A DNA stretch of 64,000 nt from Adhaeribacter terrigena (GCF_016623615.1 NZ_JAEHFX010000002.1:248001-312000); one strand, 5' to 3'. Numbered from the stretch's first letter, positions 1 through 9,338 are shown. The notes: a model not told the origin generated them from the sequence alone. Translations and numbers: made by a program.

Positions 1-185
1 AATATAAAGAAGAAGGCCTGGATAAAATGGAGCACGTAATTATTATGATGCTTACTTCATCGGCCAGCTTTTATGACCTGGAAAAACTGAAATCGTACGA
101 TACGGTAAAAAAACACATTTCCAAATCCCTCACCGAAGCTTCGGTAAACGAGATCCTGAAACAGCATTTCGGTCAGAAAGCGTAA
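1..185 (+). CDS. Response regulator receiver domain, C-terminal part (partial at left edge)
   Basis: An open frame enters from the left edge and ends with TAA at 183-185; about 60 residues are visible. They contain IIMMLTSSASFYDLEKL, which fits strand 4 and helix 4 of a CheY-like receiver of the kind that reads LTSS after the strand, and later HISKSLT, where receivers have a conserved Lys usually followed by Pro (here Ser). The protein ends right after the last receiver helix, so it is probably a single-domain or C-terminal receiver. It converges with the stressosome/histidine kinase genes on the other strand and could be their partner, which is inference. The phosphoacceptor Asp lies outside the window. 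Confidence 0.6.
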   Translation, partial: YKEEGLDKMEHVIIMMLTSSASFYDLEKLKSYDTVKKHISKSLTEASVNEILKQHFGQKA

Positions 186-211
186 AAAAAAGAAAACGCT
201 ATCAGATCAAT

Positions 212-247
212 AAAAAAACTGCAGCTTTCGGGTTGCAGTTTTTTTTA
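212..247. terminator. Bidirectional hairpin terminator between convergent genes
   Basis: A-tract plus CTGCA pairs with TGCAG plus T-tract (212-223 with 234-246, loop GCTTTCGGGT). It separates the receiver gene from the convergent kinase gene. The left arm reuses the AAAAAACT end of a degenerate copy of the 29-bp element. Confidence 0.75.
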
Positions 248-263
248 TTAAAATTTTTAAGGT

Positions 264-1607
264 TTAGTCAGCAGTTACAATTTCCCTTGCCGGCCAGTTG
301 AAAACAAACCTCGATCCGCGCCCTTCCGATTGTACCCAAACCTTTCCGCCTTTTTCCAGGGTAATTTTTTTGATAATAGATAACCCTAAACCCATATTGG
401 CGGAACCGCCGGAATTACTGATCGTTTCGAACTGGTTAAAAATACGATCCTGATCAGCGGCAGAAATCCCGGGTCCGTCGTCAGTAACAGAAAAGGTTAA
501 AAATTCAGGATCAGCTTCGCAATTTATCCAGATATTTCCGCCCGGCTGGTCGTGGTGTTTAATGGCATTATTTATCAGGTTGTTAAATATCTGGCGCAGG
601 AAAATTTCTTCGGTAAGTAAAACCGGCATATTTTCCTGGATATGAATTTGAAAACCATCGGGCACATTCAGGAAAGAAGTTACCTCGTAAAGCAGGTTTT
701 CCACGTTTACAGTTTTCTTTGGTAAAGTGTTTTTCCCGGAAAGCGAATACGATAAAATGTCCAGGATCAGGTTGTCCATCCGGTTCGTTTGGTCCATGAT
801 CATATTCAGCACCGGCTGGGCTTCATCCAGGTTGCCTGTTTTCAGGTAGGCATCTATCACCATAGCCAGGCCTTTAATGTTCTGTAGCGGAGATCTTAGA
901 TCGTGCGAAACAATGTGAGCGAAAGCATCCAGTTCATGATTTTTTCGCTGCAAAAGTTCTGTTTGAGCTTCCCGTTCTGCCAGCAGGTTCGAAATATCTT
1001 CGTGCGATGAAAGCAGTTCCAGATTCAGGCGTTTGATCTCTTGCAGCTGGTTTTCCGTTTCCAGATTTTTAACCCGCAATTCTTCCAGAAGCTCGATCAG
1101 TTGCATGTTCTGATTTTTCATTTCCGCGTACGGCGAAACAGAGCTTTCCCGCGAAAAATCGGCCACCCAGTTATCGATCACCGTTTTGGTAATAATAGGG
1201 TGGGAGGCCGGAATTCTTTTCCGGAGTTTAACCCGCGTTCCTTTTTCGCTCTCGGTATCTATCTGAAAATCGTCTGCCAGGATCCGGGAATTTATAATGC
1301 CGTTGCCGCGACCCGTTACCGAAACTTTCTGATCTAAATAATAATCTAAATTGCCAATGCCCCGCCCACGGTCGGTAATATATGCTTCCAGGTATAAAAT
1401 GCCGTTTTCGTCGGTAATACTGAACTGAATGGAACCTTCGCCCACATATTCAATCACGTTGCGGCAAATCTCGGAAACGGCAGTGGCAAATTTTGTCTGG
1501 TTGGGTAAAGCAATGCCGCACCGCTCAGAAAGCTGCATGGCGCGTTTGTAAGCCAGCACTACATCCAGCTCATTCCCGATCGTTATTTTAGTAATACTTC
1601 GTTGCAT
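264..1607 (-). CDS. Sensor histidine kinase with N-terminal RsbT-like ATPase domain
   Basis: A 447-aa soluble protein. Residues about 1-135 are an anti-sigma-factor-type HATPase (SEICRNVIEY as N-box, DRGRGIG as G1 box), followed by a coiled-coil stretch about 150-225 and a histidine kinase core with phosphoacceptor His about residue 235 in the motif HIVSHDLRSPLQNIKG. The kinase ATPase has NNLINNAIKH, DDGPGIS and GLGLSI. No membrane segment is seen. I start at ATG 1607, three bases after the upstream stop; a longer frame to 1634 would overlap the upstream gene. It is last in the rsbRST-like operon and is likely a cytoplasmic output or sensing kinase of the stressosome; the direct link is inference. 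Confidence 0.85.
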   Translation of the reverse strand: MQRSITKITIGNELDVVLAYKRAMQLSERCGIALPNQTKFATAVSEICRNVIEYVGEGSIQFSITDENGILYLEAYITDRGRGIGNLDYYLDQKVSVTGRGNGIINSRILADDFQIDTESEKGTRVKLRKRIPASHPIITKTVIDNWVADFSRESSVSPYAEMKNQNMQLIELLEELRVKNLETENQLQEIKRLNLELLSSHEDISNLLAEREAQTELLQRKNHELDAFAHIVSHDLRSPLQNIKGLAMVIDAYLKTGNLDEAQPVLNMIMDQTNRMDNLILDILSYSLSGKNTLPKKTVNVENLLYEVTSFLNVPDGFQIHIQENMPVLLTEEIFLRQIFNNLINNAIKHHDQPGGNIWINCEADPEFLTFSVTDDGPGISAADQDRIFNQFETISNSGGSANMGLGLSIIKKITLEKGGKVWVQSEGRGSRFVFNWPAREIVTAD

Positions 1608-1611
1608 GGTT

Positions 1612-2664
1612 CTAACTTTTAGCTTTTGCAACAATTACCAGCACATCGTCGGTACCGCGGTTGAAATCCCGGTAAATTATGGCGGCAATCAGGCTGGGGT
1701 CGTGGCGGTGCAGGTCAGGGTATTTTGTTACATCCCAGCGCGATTTTATGCCGTCGGAATGCAGAACCAAAAGCTGGCCCATCTGAATTTCGGTACGCAG
1801 GTCGTGCATCGTATTCGGAATATTATGCCCCAGGGTACCATTATACGAAACCAGGTTTTTAAGTACACTTACCGTTTTCTGACCGTTGGAGCCAAAGATT
1901 TTACCGTTTATATTTCCGATACCACAAAAATCCAATTCCCCGGTTGCTTTATGAATATTGCAAACTGCACCCACCGCGCCCCTGGTCCGGCGGATATCGG
2001 CGTGTATTTGCCTTAAAGCATTGCTGGGCGAATCAATTAAGTTTTGTTTAAAGCTTTTTATGGCTTCGGTAGAAGCTGCATTGGCATCCGGACCATGACC
2101 TAAACCATCAAATGCTACAATGTAAGTATTCGTTTCGGTCTGAGCCATTTCCCAGCCGTCGCCGCATACAGTTTCACCGTTTTTGGCTACCATAATTGCA
2201 CCAACTTCCAGCTTTTCCGGTTTTGGAATGGGTTTGCTTAAAAATGGCGAATCTACTACCTGTTTAAAGATCCGCGATAATAATACGGTACCGCTTTCCG
2301 GCAAGGTATAATAATCGAAAAAGGCAGATTGCCTTATTATGGCGCCTAACCCCTGCCCGGCCGTACCGTGGGTAGAAACGCCATCTTCCATCATGCGTTC
2401 CGGGTCAACCATGCCCGGCCCGTAATCTATGCTGATAATTTCGATGCCCGAGAGATCATCTCCAACTGGTTTTACCAGCACCTCGCCGCCGGCTGATGTG
2501 TGCTTTACCAGGTTCGAAACCATTTCCGAAACCACGATATTTATTTTCCCGATCTCGTTTTCGCTGAAGCCGTAATTTTCAGCCAGTTTGGTAATATCGC
2601 GTTTTACCAGGTTCAGGTAACTGCGGTCGGCAATAATAAAGCGTTGATGTTGTTTAACGTCCAT
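1612..2664 (-). CDS. RsbT-like ATPase fused to PP2C/SpoIIE-type phosphatase (RsbX-like)
   Basis: A 350-aa fusion. The N-terminal half (about 1-135) is an RsbT/RsbW-type HATPase with VVSEMVSNLVKH, DYGPGM and QGLGAI. The C-terminal half (about 150-345) is a metal-dependent PP2C-like phosphatase with the motifs FDGLGHGPDANAAS and LLVLHSDGI. In stressosome systems RsbX dephosphorylates RsbR and RsbS and so resets them; this protein most likely does that job, with an attached kinase-like domain. It overlaps the upstream rsbT by 11 bp and is followed after three bases by the kinase gene, so it is translated in one operon. Confidence 0.85.
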   Translation of the reverse strand: MDVKQHQRFIIADRSYLNLVKRDITKLAENYGFSENEIGKINIVVSEMVSNLVKHTSAGGEVLVKPVGDDLSGIEIISIDYGPGMVDPERMMEDGVSTHGTAGQGLGAIIRQSAFFDYYTLPESGTVLLSRIFKQVVDSPFLSKPIPKPEKLEVGAIMVAKNGETVCGDGWEMAQTETNTYIVAFDGLGHGPDANAASTEAIKSFKQNLIDSPSNALRQIHADIRRTRGAVGAVCNIHKATGELDFCGIGNINGKIFGSNGQKTVSVLKNLVSYNGTLGHNIPNTMHDLRTEIQMGQLLVLHSDGIKSRWDVTKYPDLHRHDPSLIAAIIYRDFNRGTDDVLVIVAKAKS

Positions 2665-3067
2665 TCTTCCAGTGGGTGATGGTAACTGTAGTTCCTTCGC
2701 CCGGTACGCTTTTAATATCGAATTCGTTTACAAGTCTTTTGGTGCCGGGAAGCCCCAGGCCTAAACTGCGGCCCGTAGAAAATCCATCCTTCATGGCGAG
2801 CTGAATATCTTTAATGCCTGGCCCTTTATCTTCGAAAGTAAGTCTTACTCCGGAAATACCGTTTTTACTGATAATCTCCAGCGTCACAATTCCTCCGTTG
2901 GCGTATTTCAGCATGTTTCGCACCAGCTCGCTGGCAGCCGTAATCAGCTTGGTCTGGTTTACCAGGCTCATACCAATTTTGGTCGCATATTCTTTAACCC
3001 GGCTCCGGAAGGGTACAACGTCCTGCTCCCGGATAATTCCCATGGAATCCTTAGAGATTACGATCAT
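2654..3067 (-). CDS. rsbT: Stressosome switch kinase RsbT
   Basis: A 137-aa single-domain serine/threonine kinase of the anti-sigma regulatory factor family. Motifs are ASELVRNMLKYANGG (N-box), DKGPGI (G1) and SLGLGLPGTKRLV (G2), in the normal order and length for RsbT. Known role: RsbT is held by RsbR/RsbS, phosphorylates their STAS domains on stress and is released to act on a downstream partner. The gene overlaps rsbS by 17 bp and the RsbX-like gene by 11 bp, as expected for translational coupling. Confidence 0.9.
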   Translation of the reverse strand: MIVISKDSMGIIREQDVVPFRSRVKEYATKIGMSLVNQTKLITAASELVRNMLKYANGGIVTLEIISKNGISGVRLTFEDKGPGIKDIQLAMKDGFSTGRSLGLGLPGTKRLVNEFDIKSVPGEGTTVTITHWKNGR

Positions 3068-3461
3068 CTTCGTCGGCTTCCTCCTCCTCGTTATTTAACA
3101 GGTTTAGTCCGATCTTTTTCTGAAGAAGTTCCATTCCTTTTTCTACGTCCAGCGCAGTATAAACGCCTTGCAGTGTAAGCCCCAGTTCTACAAGGGTTAT
3201 TGCCACGGCGGGTTGCATGCCAACCACTACGGTTTCGGCATCCATAATACGGGACATGGAGGCAATATTTCCCAATATGCGACCCATAAAGGAATCGACG
3301 ATGCTAACGGCGGAGATATCGATCAATACGCCTCTGGCCTCCGTTTTACTTACCATGGTTATTAAGTCGTTCTCTAAGTTCAGCGCGAGCCGGTCGTAAA
3401 GATCTACCTGAATGGTTACCAGTAAAAAAGGGCCCATTTTAAGAATAGGAATTCTATCCAT
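3051..3461 (-). CDS. rsbS: Stressosome scaffold STAS protein RsbS
   Basis: A 136-aa STAS-domain protein. The motif LIDISAVSIVDSFMGRIL places the phosphorylatable Ser at residue 57, matching the Ser of Bacillus RsbS. The C-terminus adds a short acidic tail (NEEEEADEDD). It forms, with RsbR, the stressosome core that sequesters RsbT in known systems. It lies four bases downstream of rsbR and overlaps rsbT. Confidence 0.9.
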   Translation of the reverse strand: MDRIPILKMGPFLLVTIQVDLYDRLALNLENDLITMVSKTEARGVLIDISAVSIVDSFMGRILGNIASMSRIMDAETVVVGMQPAVAITLVELGLTLQGVYTALDVEKGMELLQKKIGLNLLNNEEEEADEDDRNL

Positions 3462-3465
3462 ATAC

Positions 3466-4338
3466 CTACTTCAACAATATATTTGATCTTCTGTCTACTT
3501 TTTTAACTTCCACGTTCATCATATCGAAAGCTACGCGTAAGGCACTGGCCAGCGAAGCTTTGGTTTTGATATTGGAAAGGTCGATGCCTAAATGAACGAT
3601 GGTTTGAGCAATTTCTGCCCTGATTCCGCTAATGATACATTCAGCACCCATTAAACGGGTGGCACTCACGGTTTTAATTAAGTGCTGCGCTACCAGCGAA
3701 TCTACTGCCGGTACGCCGGAAATATCCAGAATGGCAATGCTGCTGTTCGTAGCTACAATTTCCTGCAACAGGTTTTCCATCACGATCTGGGTACGGGCAC
3801 TGTCCAGGGTACCAATGATCGGTAACGCCAGAATTCCTTCCCATACGCGGATTACCGGGGTAGAGATTTCGTTTATTTCGTCGGTCTGGCGCAGAATAAT
3901 TTCTTCACGGCCTTTCAGGAAAGCTTCGAACGTGAAAATGCTTAAGGCATCGAGAATATTATTTACAGCAATTATTTCTTTGTACAGGCTTTCCGGCTCT
4001 TTTTTATATTCTTTTTCAATCGCATCGAAAAGGCTTTGTTTCAGGCTTAAAACGAACGAGGCAGTTTCGCGCGGCGAATAACCTCTGCGGGCCCGCATTA
4101 CCGATATTTCGCCAAGCACATCCCGGATCGGGTCAAATTCGCGGGAAGAAGCATGCAGCGTTTCGCCGGTTTCCATTGCCCTGATAAGTGCATCGAGCAG
4201 TAGAACTGACTGTGCATGAAGTTCTTCATTGTTCATCAGATCATCACGAAGACCTTCATCGGTTAACTGGAACTTCATCCAGTTTTCCAGGATCTGGATT
4301 TTATTTTTTTTAACGGCCTGCGCTGTTGCTTTTTTCAT
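3466..4338 (-). CDS. rsbR: Stressosome sensor RsbR (RsbRD-type N-domain plus STAS)
   Basis: A 290-aa protein. Residues about 1-160 form a helical N-terminal sensor domain of the RsbRD_N type (helices with the segment YSPRETASFVLSLKQ), and about 165-275 form a STAS domain with ILDISGVPAVDSLVAQHL. Ser stands where the first phosphorylated Thr of Bacillus RsbR lies, and Ser also stands near the second position (CIISGIR). It is first in the operon. Which stress it senses cannot be read from the sequence. Confidence 0.88.
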   Translation of the reverse strand: MKKATAQAVKKNKIQILENWMKFQLTDEGLRDDLMNNEELHAQSVLLLDALIRAMETGETLHASSREFDPIRDVLGEISVMRARRGYSPRETASFVLSLKQSLFDAIEKEYKKEPESLYKEIIAVNNILDALSIFTFEAFLKGREEIILRQTDEINEISTPVIRVWEGILALPIIGTLDSARTQIVMENLLQEIVATNSSIAILDISGVPAVDSLVAQHLIKTVSATRLMGAECIISGIRAEIAQTIVHLGIDLSNIKTKASLASALRVAFDMMNVEVKKVDRRSNILLK

Positions 4339-4551
4339 ATTACTGTGGTATGTTAATTAAGCTTCAAAAGTGGTTTTATAGTCAAATAACTTCAACCTTA
4401 CGTTCATCTGCGGTTTTAAAGGTAAGCATTTAAACTTGATCCTGAAATTGAGTAGGGATGAATATTGATTGTTTTCCGGAATCGGAATGCAGCAACCGGT
4501 TTTGTGATTCAGAAATTTCATATCAATACCCGTAGGCAGAGGTAAAAAATA

Positions 4552-4580
4552 AAAACGCTATGGTTTCCGGGCAAAAAACT
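4552..4580 (+). repeat. 29-bp element, intergenic copy
   Basis: AAAACGCTATGGTTTC core, seven variable bases, then AAAACT; lies in the 352-bp gap between the divergent rsbR and yceI-like genes. The rest of that gap (4339-4690) holds no other feature I can support. Confidence 0.85.
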
Positions 4581-4690
4581 GCTCAGGAAAATCCGGGAAA
4601 CATGGATAAAAAAATTATTGTTTTTTGTTATCTTTACAAGTAGCGAAATCAGGGTTCATCATTGCTGCCGCTAATTTAACAAAGATATTC

Positions 4691-5242
4691 ATGCCGTTTA
4701 TATTAATACTTTTCGCCTTGCTTTTGCCGTTCCGGTTGCCGGCGCCGCAGCAAACTTTATTCGTGGCCAAAACTGGCAACATCCAGTTTAAATCGGAAGC
4801 CCCGCTGGAACTCATCGAAGCGCGTTCGGCCAAAATGAAAGGCGTGATCAACACAGCCGAGCAGACCTTTGCTTTTTCGGTGCCCAATAATACTTTCGAA
4901 GGTTTTAACAGTGCCTTGCAGCGTGAACATTTTAACGAGAATTACATGGAAAGCAATAAATTTCCGAACTCGTCTTTTACCGGGAAAATTATTGAATCCA
5001 TCGATTTTTCTGTTGACGGCACGCACACCGTTCGCGCGAAAGGCAAATTGCTGGTGCACGGCGTAGAACAGGAGCGCATTATTAAAGCTACGCTACAGAT
5101 CAAAAAAGGCGTTATTTCGGTTTCCTCTAACTTCACCGTGCCGCTGGCCGATCACAACATTACCATTCCAAAAATTGTGTACCAGAAAATTGCCGAAGAA
5201 ATTCAGGTAGATCTTAACGCCGTACTGCAACCGCAATCTTAA
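4691..5242 (+). CDS. YceI-family lipid-binding periplasmic protein
   Basis: A 183-aa exported protein with a hydrophobic N-terminal segment (MPFILILFALLLPF) followed by a YceI-like lipocalin fold: GNIQFKSEAP at the start, EHFNENYMESNKFPNSSF in the middle and KGKLLVHGVEQ towards the end. The family binds isoprenoid-type lipids; some members serve in polyisoprenoid transport or respiration, and the role here is open. I prefer ATG 4691 over an upstream TTG at 4625. Eight bases separate it from the following histidine kinase, so the three genes probably form an operon. Confidence 0.85.
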   Translation: MPFILILFALLLPFRLPAPQQTLFVAKTGNIQFKSEAPLELIEARSAKMKGVINTAEQTFAFSVPNNTFEGFNSALQREHFNENYMESNKFPNSSFTGKIIESIDFSVDGTHTVRAKGKLLVHGVEQERIIKATLQIKKGVISVSSNFTVPLADHNITIPKIVYQKIAEEIQVDLNAVLQPQS

Positions 5243-5250
5243 ACTTCCCG

Positions 5251-8154
5251 ATGCCGGTTTTTCGCCTGTTTCTGCTGTTTTTTTTACTCCGGTCGCTTGC
5301 GGTTTCGGGGCAGGAACTGCATTTCAATACGCGCACGTTTGAACACAACAACGAACCGCTGAAAGTAAAAAAGCTGTATCAGGATGCAGCCGGATTTGTG
5401 TGGCTGGGCACCGCGCAGGGGCTTTTTCAATACGATGGCTTTGAAACCAAACCGGTATTCCCGGAAAATTCAGGTCAGGCCATTCCTCCGGTTTCTGCGC
5501 TTTTCCAGGACAAGCATAAACGCCTTTGGGTGGGCTGCGAAAACGGGGAAATTTACCGCCTGCATCAGCAGAAGTTAACGCCCTTTAAACCGCAAAAGCA
5601 CGCTCCCAAATCGGCGGTTTTAGCCATGCAGGAAGACGCGAACGGTTTTATCTGGCTGGCCACTTACGGCGATGGTTTGTACTGCTGGAAACAAAAGTTA
5701 CTTTCCCGGTTCAATACCCAGACCGGTCTACCGGACGATTACGTGTACGCGCTCACAGCCGACCAAAAAGGAAATATCTGGGCCGGAACCGACCGGGGAA
5801 TTGCTATCTGTAATTTCAGCACCGCTAAAAAACAGGTTTCTAAAATTGGTACCGCACAAGGCCTGCCCGATAATATTGTAACAGCGCTGGCCATTTGTCC
5901 GGGGAAGAAAACGATCTGGGCCGGCACGTATTCGGGTGGTTTTTGCCAGATAGATGCCGAAACCCGGAACGTAACGAAGTTAAAGATAGCGGAAAACTGG
6001 CCATACAGCGTGATCTCGGCCATTTTACCTACCACGGCCAGCGCCGCCCTGATCGCCACCCATAACCACGGCCTATTCGAATTTGATGGGGCGGAGCCGG
6101 AAAAAATGGTATGGGTGGAAGGCGAAAAACCGGCCGGCTTTAAAATTTCTGACCTGCTTTACGATGCGGAAGGTTCGGTTTGGGTAGCGGGTAATACTTC
6201 CGGAATCCGGCTGGCAAAACCAGCGCTGCGCTTTCTCAAATTCCCGGAAAAGCAAACGGCGGCAGGCGTGCTGGCAGTGCTGCCCGATAAAAAAGGCAAT
6301 ATCTGGTTCAGTACCGACGAAGGTCTTTTCTGCGCCCGGAAACAAAACCACGGTTTCAATATAGAACCCGCGTTTTCGGGCTTGCCCTTTCAGGAATTTA
6401 AGGTGATCAGTCTGTACGAAGATGCGCAGCAGTTTTTGTGGGTAGGCACCTTTGGCGGCGGCGTTTTCAGAATAGATCCGGAAACCGGAAAAGCCACTCA
6501 GTTCACCGAAAAGAACGGGCTGGTAAACGACAACGTGCTTTCCATTGCCGGTTCCGGAAACGAGATCTGGCTGGCAACCCTGGGTGGGGCCTCGCGGTGT
6601 AAACTTAAAAACAACCCCGAAGCCTCCCTCCAGTTCCAGAACTATAACCAGCACGACGGCATCGGGTTCAATTACATTTACCAGGTTTTTATAGACAGCA
6701 AAAAGCGCGTGTGGTTTGCCACCGACGGAAAGGGTTTAACCAAATTAGAGCACGGCCGCTTCACCAATTATGCCGAAAAAGAAGGCCTAACTTCCCGCAC
6801 CGTTTATTCCCTGGCCGAAACCCGGGACGGAAACTTATGGGTAAGCACGCCCAAAAGCGGCTTGTTCCGGTTCGATAACCAGCGATTTGTAAATTTCAGT
6901 ACGCCGGAAGGTTTGCGCGACCTCAACATAAACGCCTTACAAACCGATAATTTCGGCAATTTGCTGGTGCTGCACCAGAAAGGCCTCGATATTTTAGATC
7001 CGGAAACCGGGAAAATGCGCAGCCTGGGTTCGGAAAGCGGGTTGCAGCAAATGGGGCAGGACCTGAACACCATGGCCAAAGCAGCCGACGGAACGGTATG
7101 GTTTGGGGCGCAAAAAGTGCTGGTGGCTTATAAACCGGTTAAGGCGCAGGTGGCGGATCAGCCTAAGACCAACATTACCAGCGTGCAGCTTTTTTTGAAA
7201 CCGGTTTCTGCTATTTCCAATACTGCCTTTGCGCACGACGAAAACCACATTTCCTTTGAGTATGCCGGGCTTTGGTTTCAGCAGCCGGAAGAAGTAAGTT
7301 ACCGCTTAAAGCTGGAAGGCTACGACCGCGAATGGACAGTTTCGAATAACCGCAGCATCACGTATCCTAAACTGCCACCCGGAAGTTATACTTTTAAAGT
7401 CAGCGCTTCGGCCACCGGCAACTTTGAAAATGCGCCGGTGCAAACGTATCCGTTTCAGGTGCAGCGGCCTTTCTGGAATACGGCCTGGTTTTATTTGCTC
7501 AGTTTTGCGGCGGGCGGCGGTTTGCTGTTCGGTTTTATTAAAAGCCGCGAAAAACGCCTGAAAAAAGCCGAGCGCCTGGAAAAAGATAAAGTTACGTTCC
7601 AGTTCGAAACACTTAAAAACCAGGTAAATCCTCATTTTCTGTTCAACAGTTTTAACACGCTCATCGGCATTATTGAAGACGACCGGGAAGCGGCGGTGGA
7701 ATACGTGGAAAAGCTTTCCGATTTCTTTCGTAACATTCTGGTATACCGCGAAAAAGATACCATTACGCTGGCCGAAGAACTGGAGCTGGTGCAACATTAT
7801 TACTTTTTACAACAAAAACGCTACGGTTCTAATCTGGCTTTAGAGATCATTGTTTCTGCGAACGAACGCGAATTACTTATTGCGCCGCTAACCCTGCAGC
7901 TGCTCGTTGAAAATGCCATCAAACACAACGTGGTTTCCCGCAGTAAGCCGTTAACCGTGCAACTCTTTACCGAAGCGGGCGATTACCTGGTGGTGCGCAA
8001 TACCCTGCAGAAGAAAAAAATGCCTGAACAATCCACCGGTATCGGGCTGGCGAATATATGTAAGCGCTATGCCATTTTAACCCGAAAACCGGTACAGATC
8101 ATAGAAAACGCTATGGTTTTTGAAGTGAAAATTCCCTTAATTTCCGCAGTATGA
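5251..8154 (+). CDS. Two-component propeller sensor histidine kinase (LytS/His_kinase type)
   Basis: A 967-aa membrane sensor. After a signal peptide (to about residue 20) come many Reg_prop beta-propeller repeats (GFVWLGTAQGLFQYDG, RLWVGCENGEIYRL, NIWAGTDRGIAIC and others, about 45-640), a Y_Y_Y domain (about 665-740, YRLKLEGYDREW), one membrane helix (WNTAWFYLLSFAAGGGLLFGF) and a LytS-type kinase core with NPHFLFNSFNTL, His about residue 795, and a C-terminal HATPase. In the family the periplasmic propellers sense ligands or envelope state. The last residues (IIENAMVFEVKIP) are encoded by a copy of the 29-bp element. It overlaps the regulator gene by four bases. Confidence 0.92.
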   Translation: MPVFRLFLLFFLLRSLAVSGQELHFNTRTFEHNNEPLKVKKLYQDAAGFVWLGTAQGLFQYDGFETKPVFPENSGQAIPPVSALFQDKHKRLWVGCENGEIYRLHQQKLTPFKPQKHAPKSAVLAMQEDANGFIWLATYGDGLYCWKQKLLSRFNTQTGLPDDYVYALTADQKGNIWAGTDRGIAICNFSTAKKQVSKIGTAQGLPDNIVTALAICPGKKTIWAGTYSGGFCQIDAETRNVTKLKIAENWPYSVISAILPTTASAALIATHNHGLFEFDGAEPEKMVWVEGEKPAGFKISDLLYDAEGSVWVAGNTSGIRLAKPALRFLKFPEKQTAAGVLAVLPDKKGNIWFSTDEGLFCARKQNHGFNIEPAFSGLPFQEFKVISLYEDAQQFLWVGTFGGGVFRIDPETGKATQFTEKNGLVNDNVLSIAGSGNEIWLATLGGASRCKLKNNPEASLQFQNYNQHDGIGFNYIYQVFIDSKKRVWFATDGKGLTKLEHGRFTNYAEKEGLTSRTVYSLAETRDGNLWVSTPKSGLFRFDNQRFVNFSTPEGLRDLNINALQTDNFGNLLVLHQKGLDILDPETGKMRSLGSESGLQQMGQDLNTMAKAADGTVWFGAQKVLVAYKPVKAQVADQPKTNITSVQLFLKPVSAISNTAFAHDENHISFEYAGLWFQQPEEVSYRLKLEGYDREWTVSNNRSITYPKLPPGSYTFKVSASATGNFENAPVQTYPFQVQRPFWNTAWFYLLSFAAGGGLLFGFIKSREKRLKKAERLEKDKVTFQFETLKNQVNPHFLFNSFNTLIGIIEDDREAAVEYVEKLSDFFRNILVYREKDTITLAEELELVQHYYFLQQKRYGSNLALEIIVSANERELLIAPLTLQLLVENAIKHNVVSRSKPLTVQLFTEAGDYLVVRNTLQKKKMPEQSTGIGLANICKRYAILTRKPVQIIENAMVFEVKIPLISAV
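8105..8133 (+). repeat. 29-bp element inside the 3' end of a histidine kinase gene
   Basis: AAAACGCTATGGTTTT, seven bases, AAAATT; it encodes part of the last strand of the kinase ATPase domain, about seven codons before the stop. Confidence 0.8.
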
Positions 8155-8915
8155 AGGTATTCCTGATAGAAGATGAAGAAGTGGCGGCAGCCCGTATGGA
8201 GAAACTTTTACGCCAGCTCGACCCCGATCTGCACATTGCCGGCGTGGCCGACAGCATTGAAAGTTCGGTGGACTGGCTGCGGCAAAACCCGGCGCCGGAC
8301 CTTATTTTTTCGGATATTCATTTAGCTGACGGCTCGAGCTTCGAGATTTTTAAGGAAGTGGAAGTTACCGCGCCGGTTATTTTTACCACCGCCTTCGACC
8401 AGTATGCGCTCGATGCTTTTAAAGTGAACAGCATCGATTATTTGCTCAAACCGGTAAAGCTGGCGGAGCTGGAAAAAAGCCTGGATAAATGGAAGAAACT
8501 GCGTTCGCATAACTCCAATCCGGTAATTGATTACCAACAGCTTTTGCAGGCTTTAAAACCAACTCAACAGCATTTCCAGAAACGCCTGGTGATCCGCTAC
8601 GGCCCGCATATAAAAACCGTGGAAGTAGCCGACGTGGCTTATTTTTTCACCCAGGAAAAAGTGACCTTCCTGTGCACCTTCGAAGGAAAAAAACTGCCCG
8701 TAGATTCTACGCTCGATGAACAGGAAAAAGAACTTGATCCATCCGTGTTTTTCCGCATCAACCGCCAGTTCATCATCAACGTGCGCGCCATCGGCAACAT
8801 GATCAGCTATTCCAAATCACGCGTGAAAATCGAGCTCAACCCGGCCTCCGATATCGAAACCATTGTCAGCACTGAACGCTCCGCCACGTTTAAGAACTGG
8901 CTTACCGGAAAGTAA
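8151..8915 (+). CDS. LytTR-family response regulator
   Basis: A 254-aa regulator with a receiver domain (about 1-120; phosphoacceptor Asp 55 in LIFSDIHL, Lys in LLKPVKL) and a C-terminal LytTR DNA-binding domain (about 150-250; motifs VADVAYFFTQEKVTFL and FFRINRQFIINVRAI). Its start overlaps the kinase stop (ATGA arrangement), so the two are a cognate pair. The adjacent YceI gene is a plausible but untested target. Confidence 0.93.
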   Translation: MKVFLIEDEEVAAARMEKLLRQLDPDLHIAGVADSIESSVDWLRQNPAPDLIFSDIHLADGSSFEIFKEVEVTAPVIFTTAFDQYALDAFKVNSIDYLLKPVKLAELEKSLDKWKKLRSHNSNPVIDYQQLLQALKPTQQHFQKRLVIRYGPHIKTVEVADVAYFFTQEKVTFLCTFEGKKLPVDSTLDEQEKELDPSVFFRINRQFIINVRAIGNMISYSKSRVKIELNPASDIETIVSTERSATFKNWLTGK

Positions 8916-8917
8916 GA

Positions 8918-9113
8918 ATTGTTAATTGTTGATTGATTTTTTTAAGCACTGTCATCCTGAAAAAGAGTTAGCGCGAATGTCCGAAACCCGCAAACATTGA
9001 TTAGAAGAGGCTTGAATCTGTATAACTGCAACGCTAACGCAGCTTAATAAAAAAGATAAACGCATCCGTTGAGAATAAATAAATCAACAATCAATAATCA
9101 ACAATCAATAAAG
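8918..9113. repeat. TTGATTGTT-type low-complexity arms bracketing a 366-bp gap
   Basis: The gap 8916-9281 has no credible gene. Near its left end stands AATTGTTAATTGTTGATTG (from 8918) and near 9080-9113 the opposite-strand pattern TCAACAATCAATAATCAACA. Between them is a fragment beginning GTCATCCTGAAAA, resembling the GTCATTCCGAGC repeats at 53.2 kb. The arms are imperfect inverted copies. Confidence 0.5.
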
Positions 9114-9338
9114 CCGGTTCAGTTGCCACTTTTTCCCGTTCGGCGAAATTTGTTTTTTTCAGGTGATAATAGCCGCTTATTTAGCCGTAGAAATCACCAG
9201 AACAGGTTTCCGAATGATGATGGATGAATCCCAATTTCCGGCGGCTGAGAGAATGAGCGGCCGCCGGATTTTGGCCGGTTTATGATCGGAAAAATGAGTA
9301 AATTAGAACTGGCAAAAACTGAATCTGCAAACTGCCCG

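Noticed and set aside
7805-7833. AAAACGCTACGGTTCT inside the histidine kinase gene as a 29-bp element
   Set aside because: Only the first half fits; the bases encode the family-typical QKRYG segment, so protein constraint explains it.
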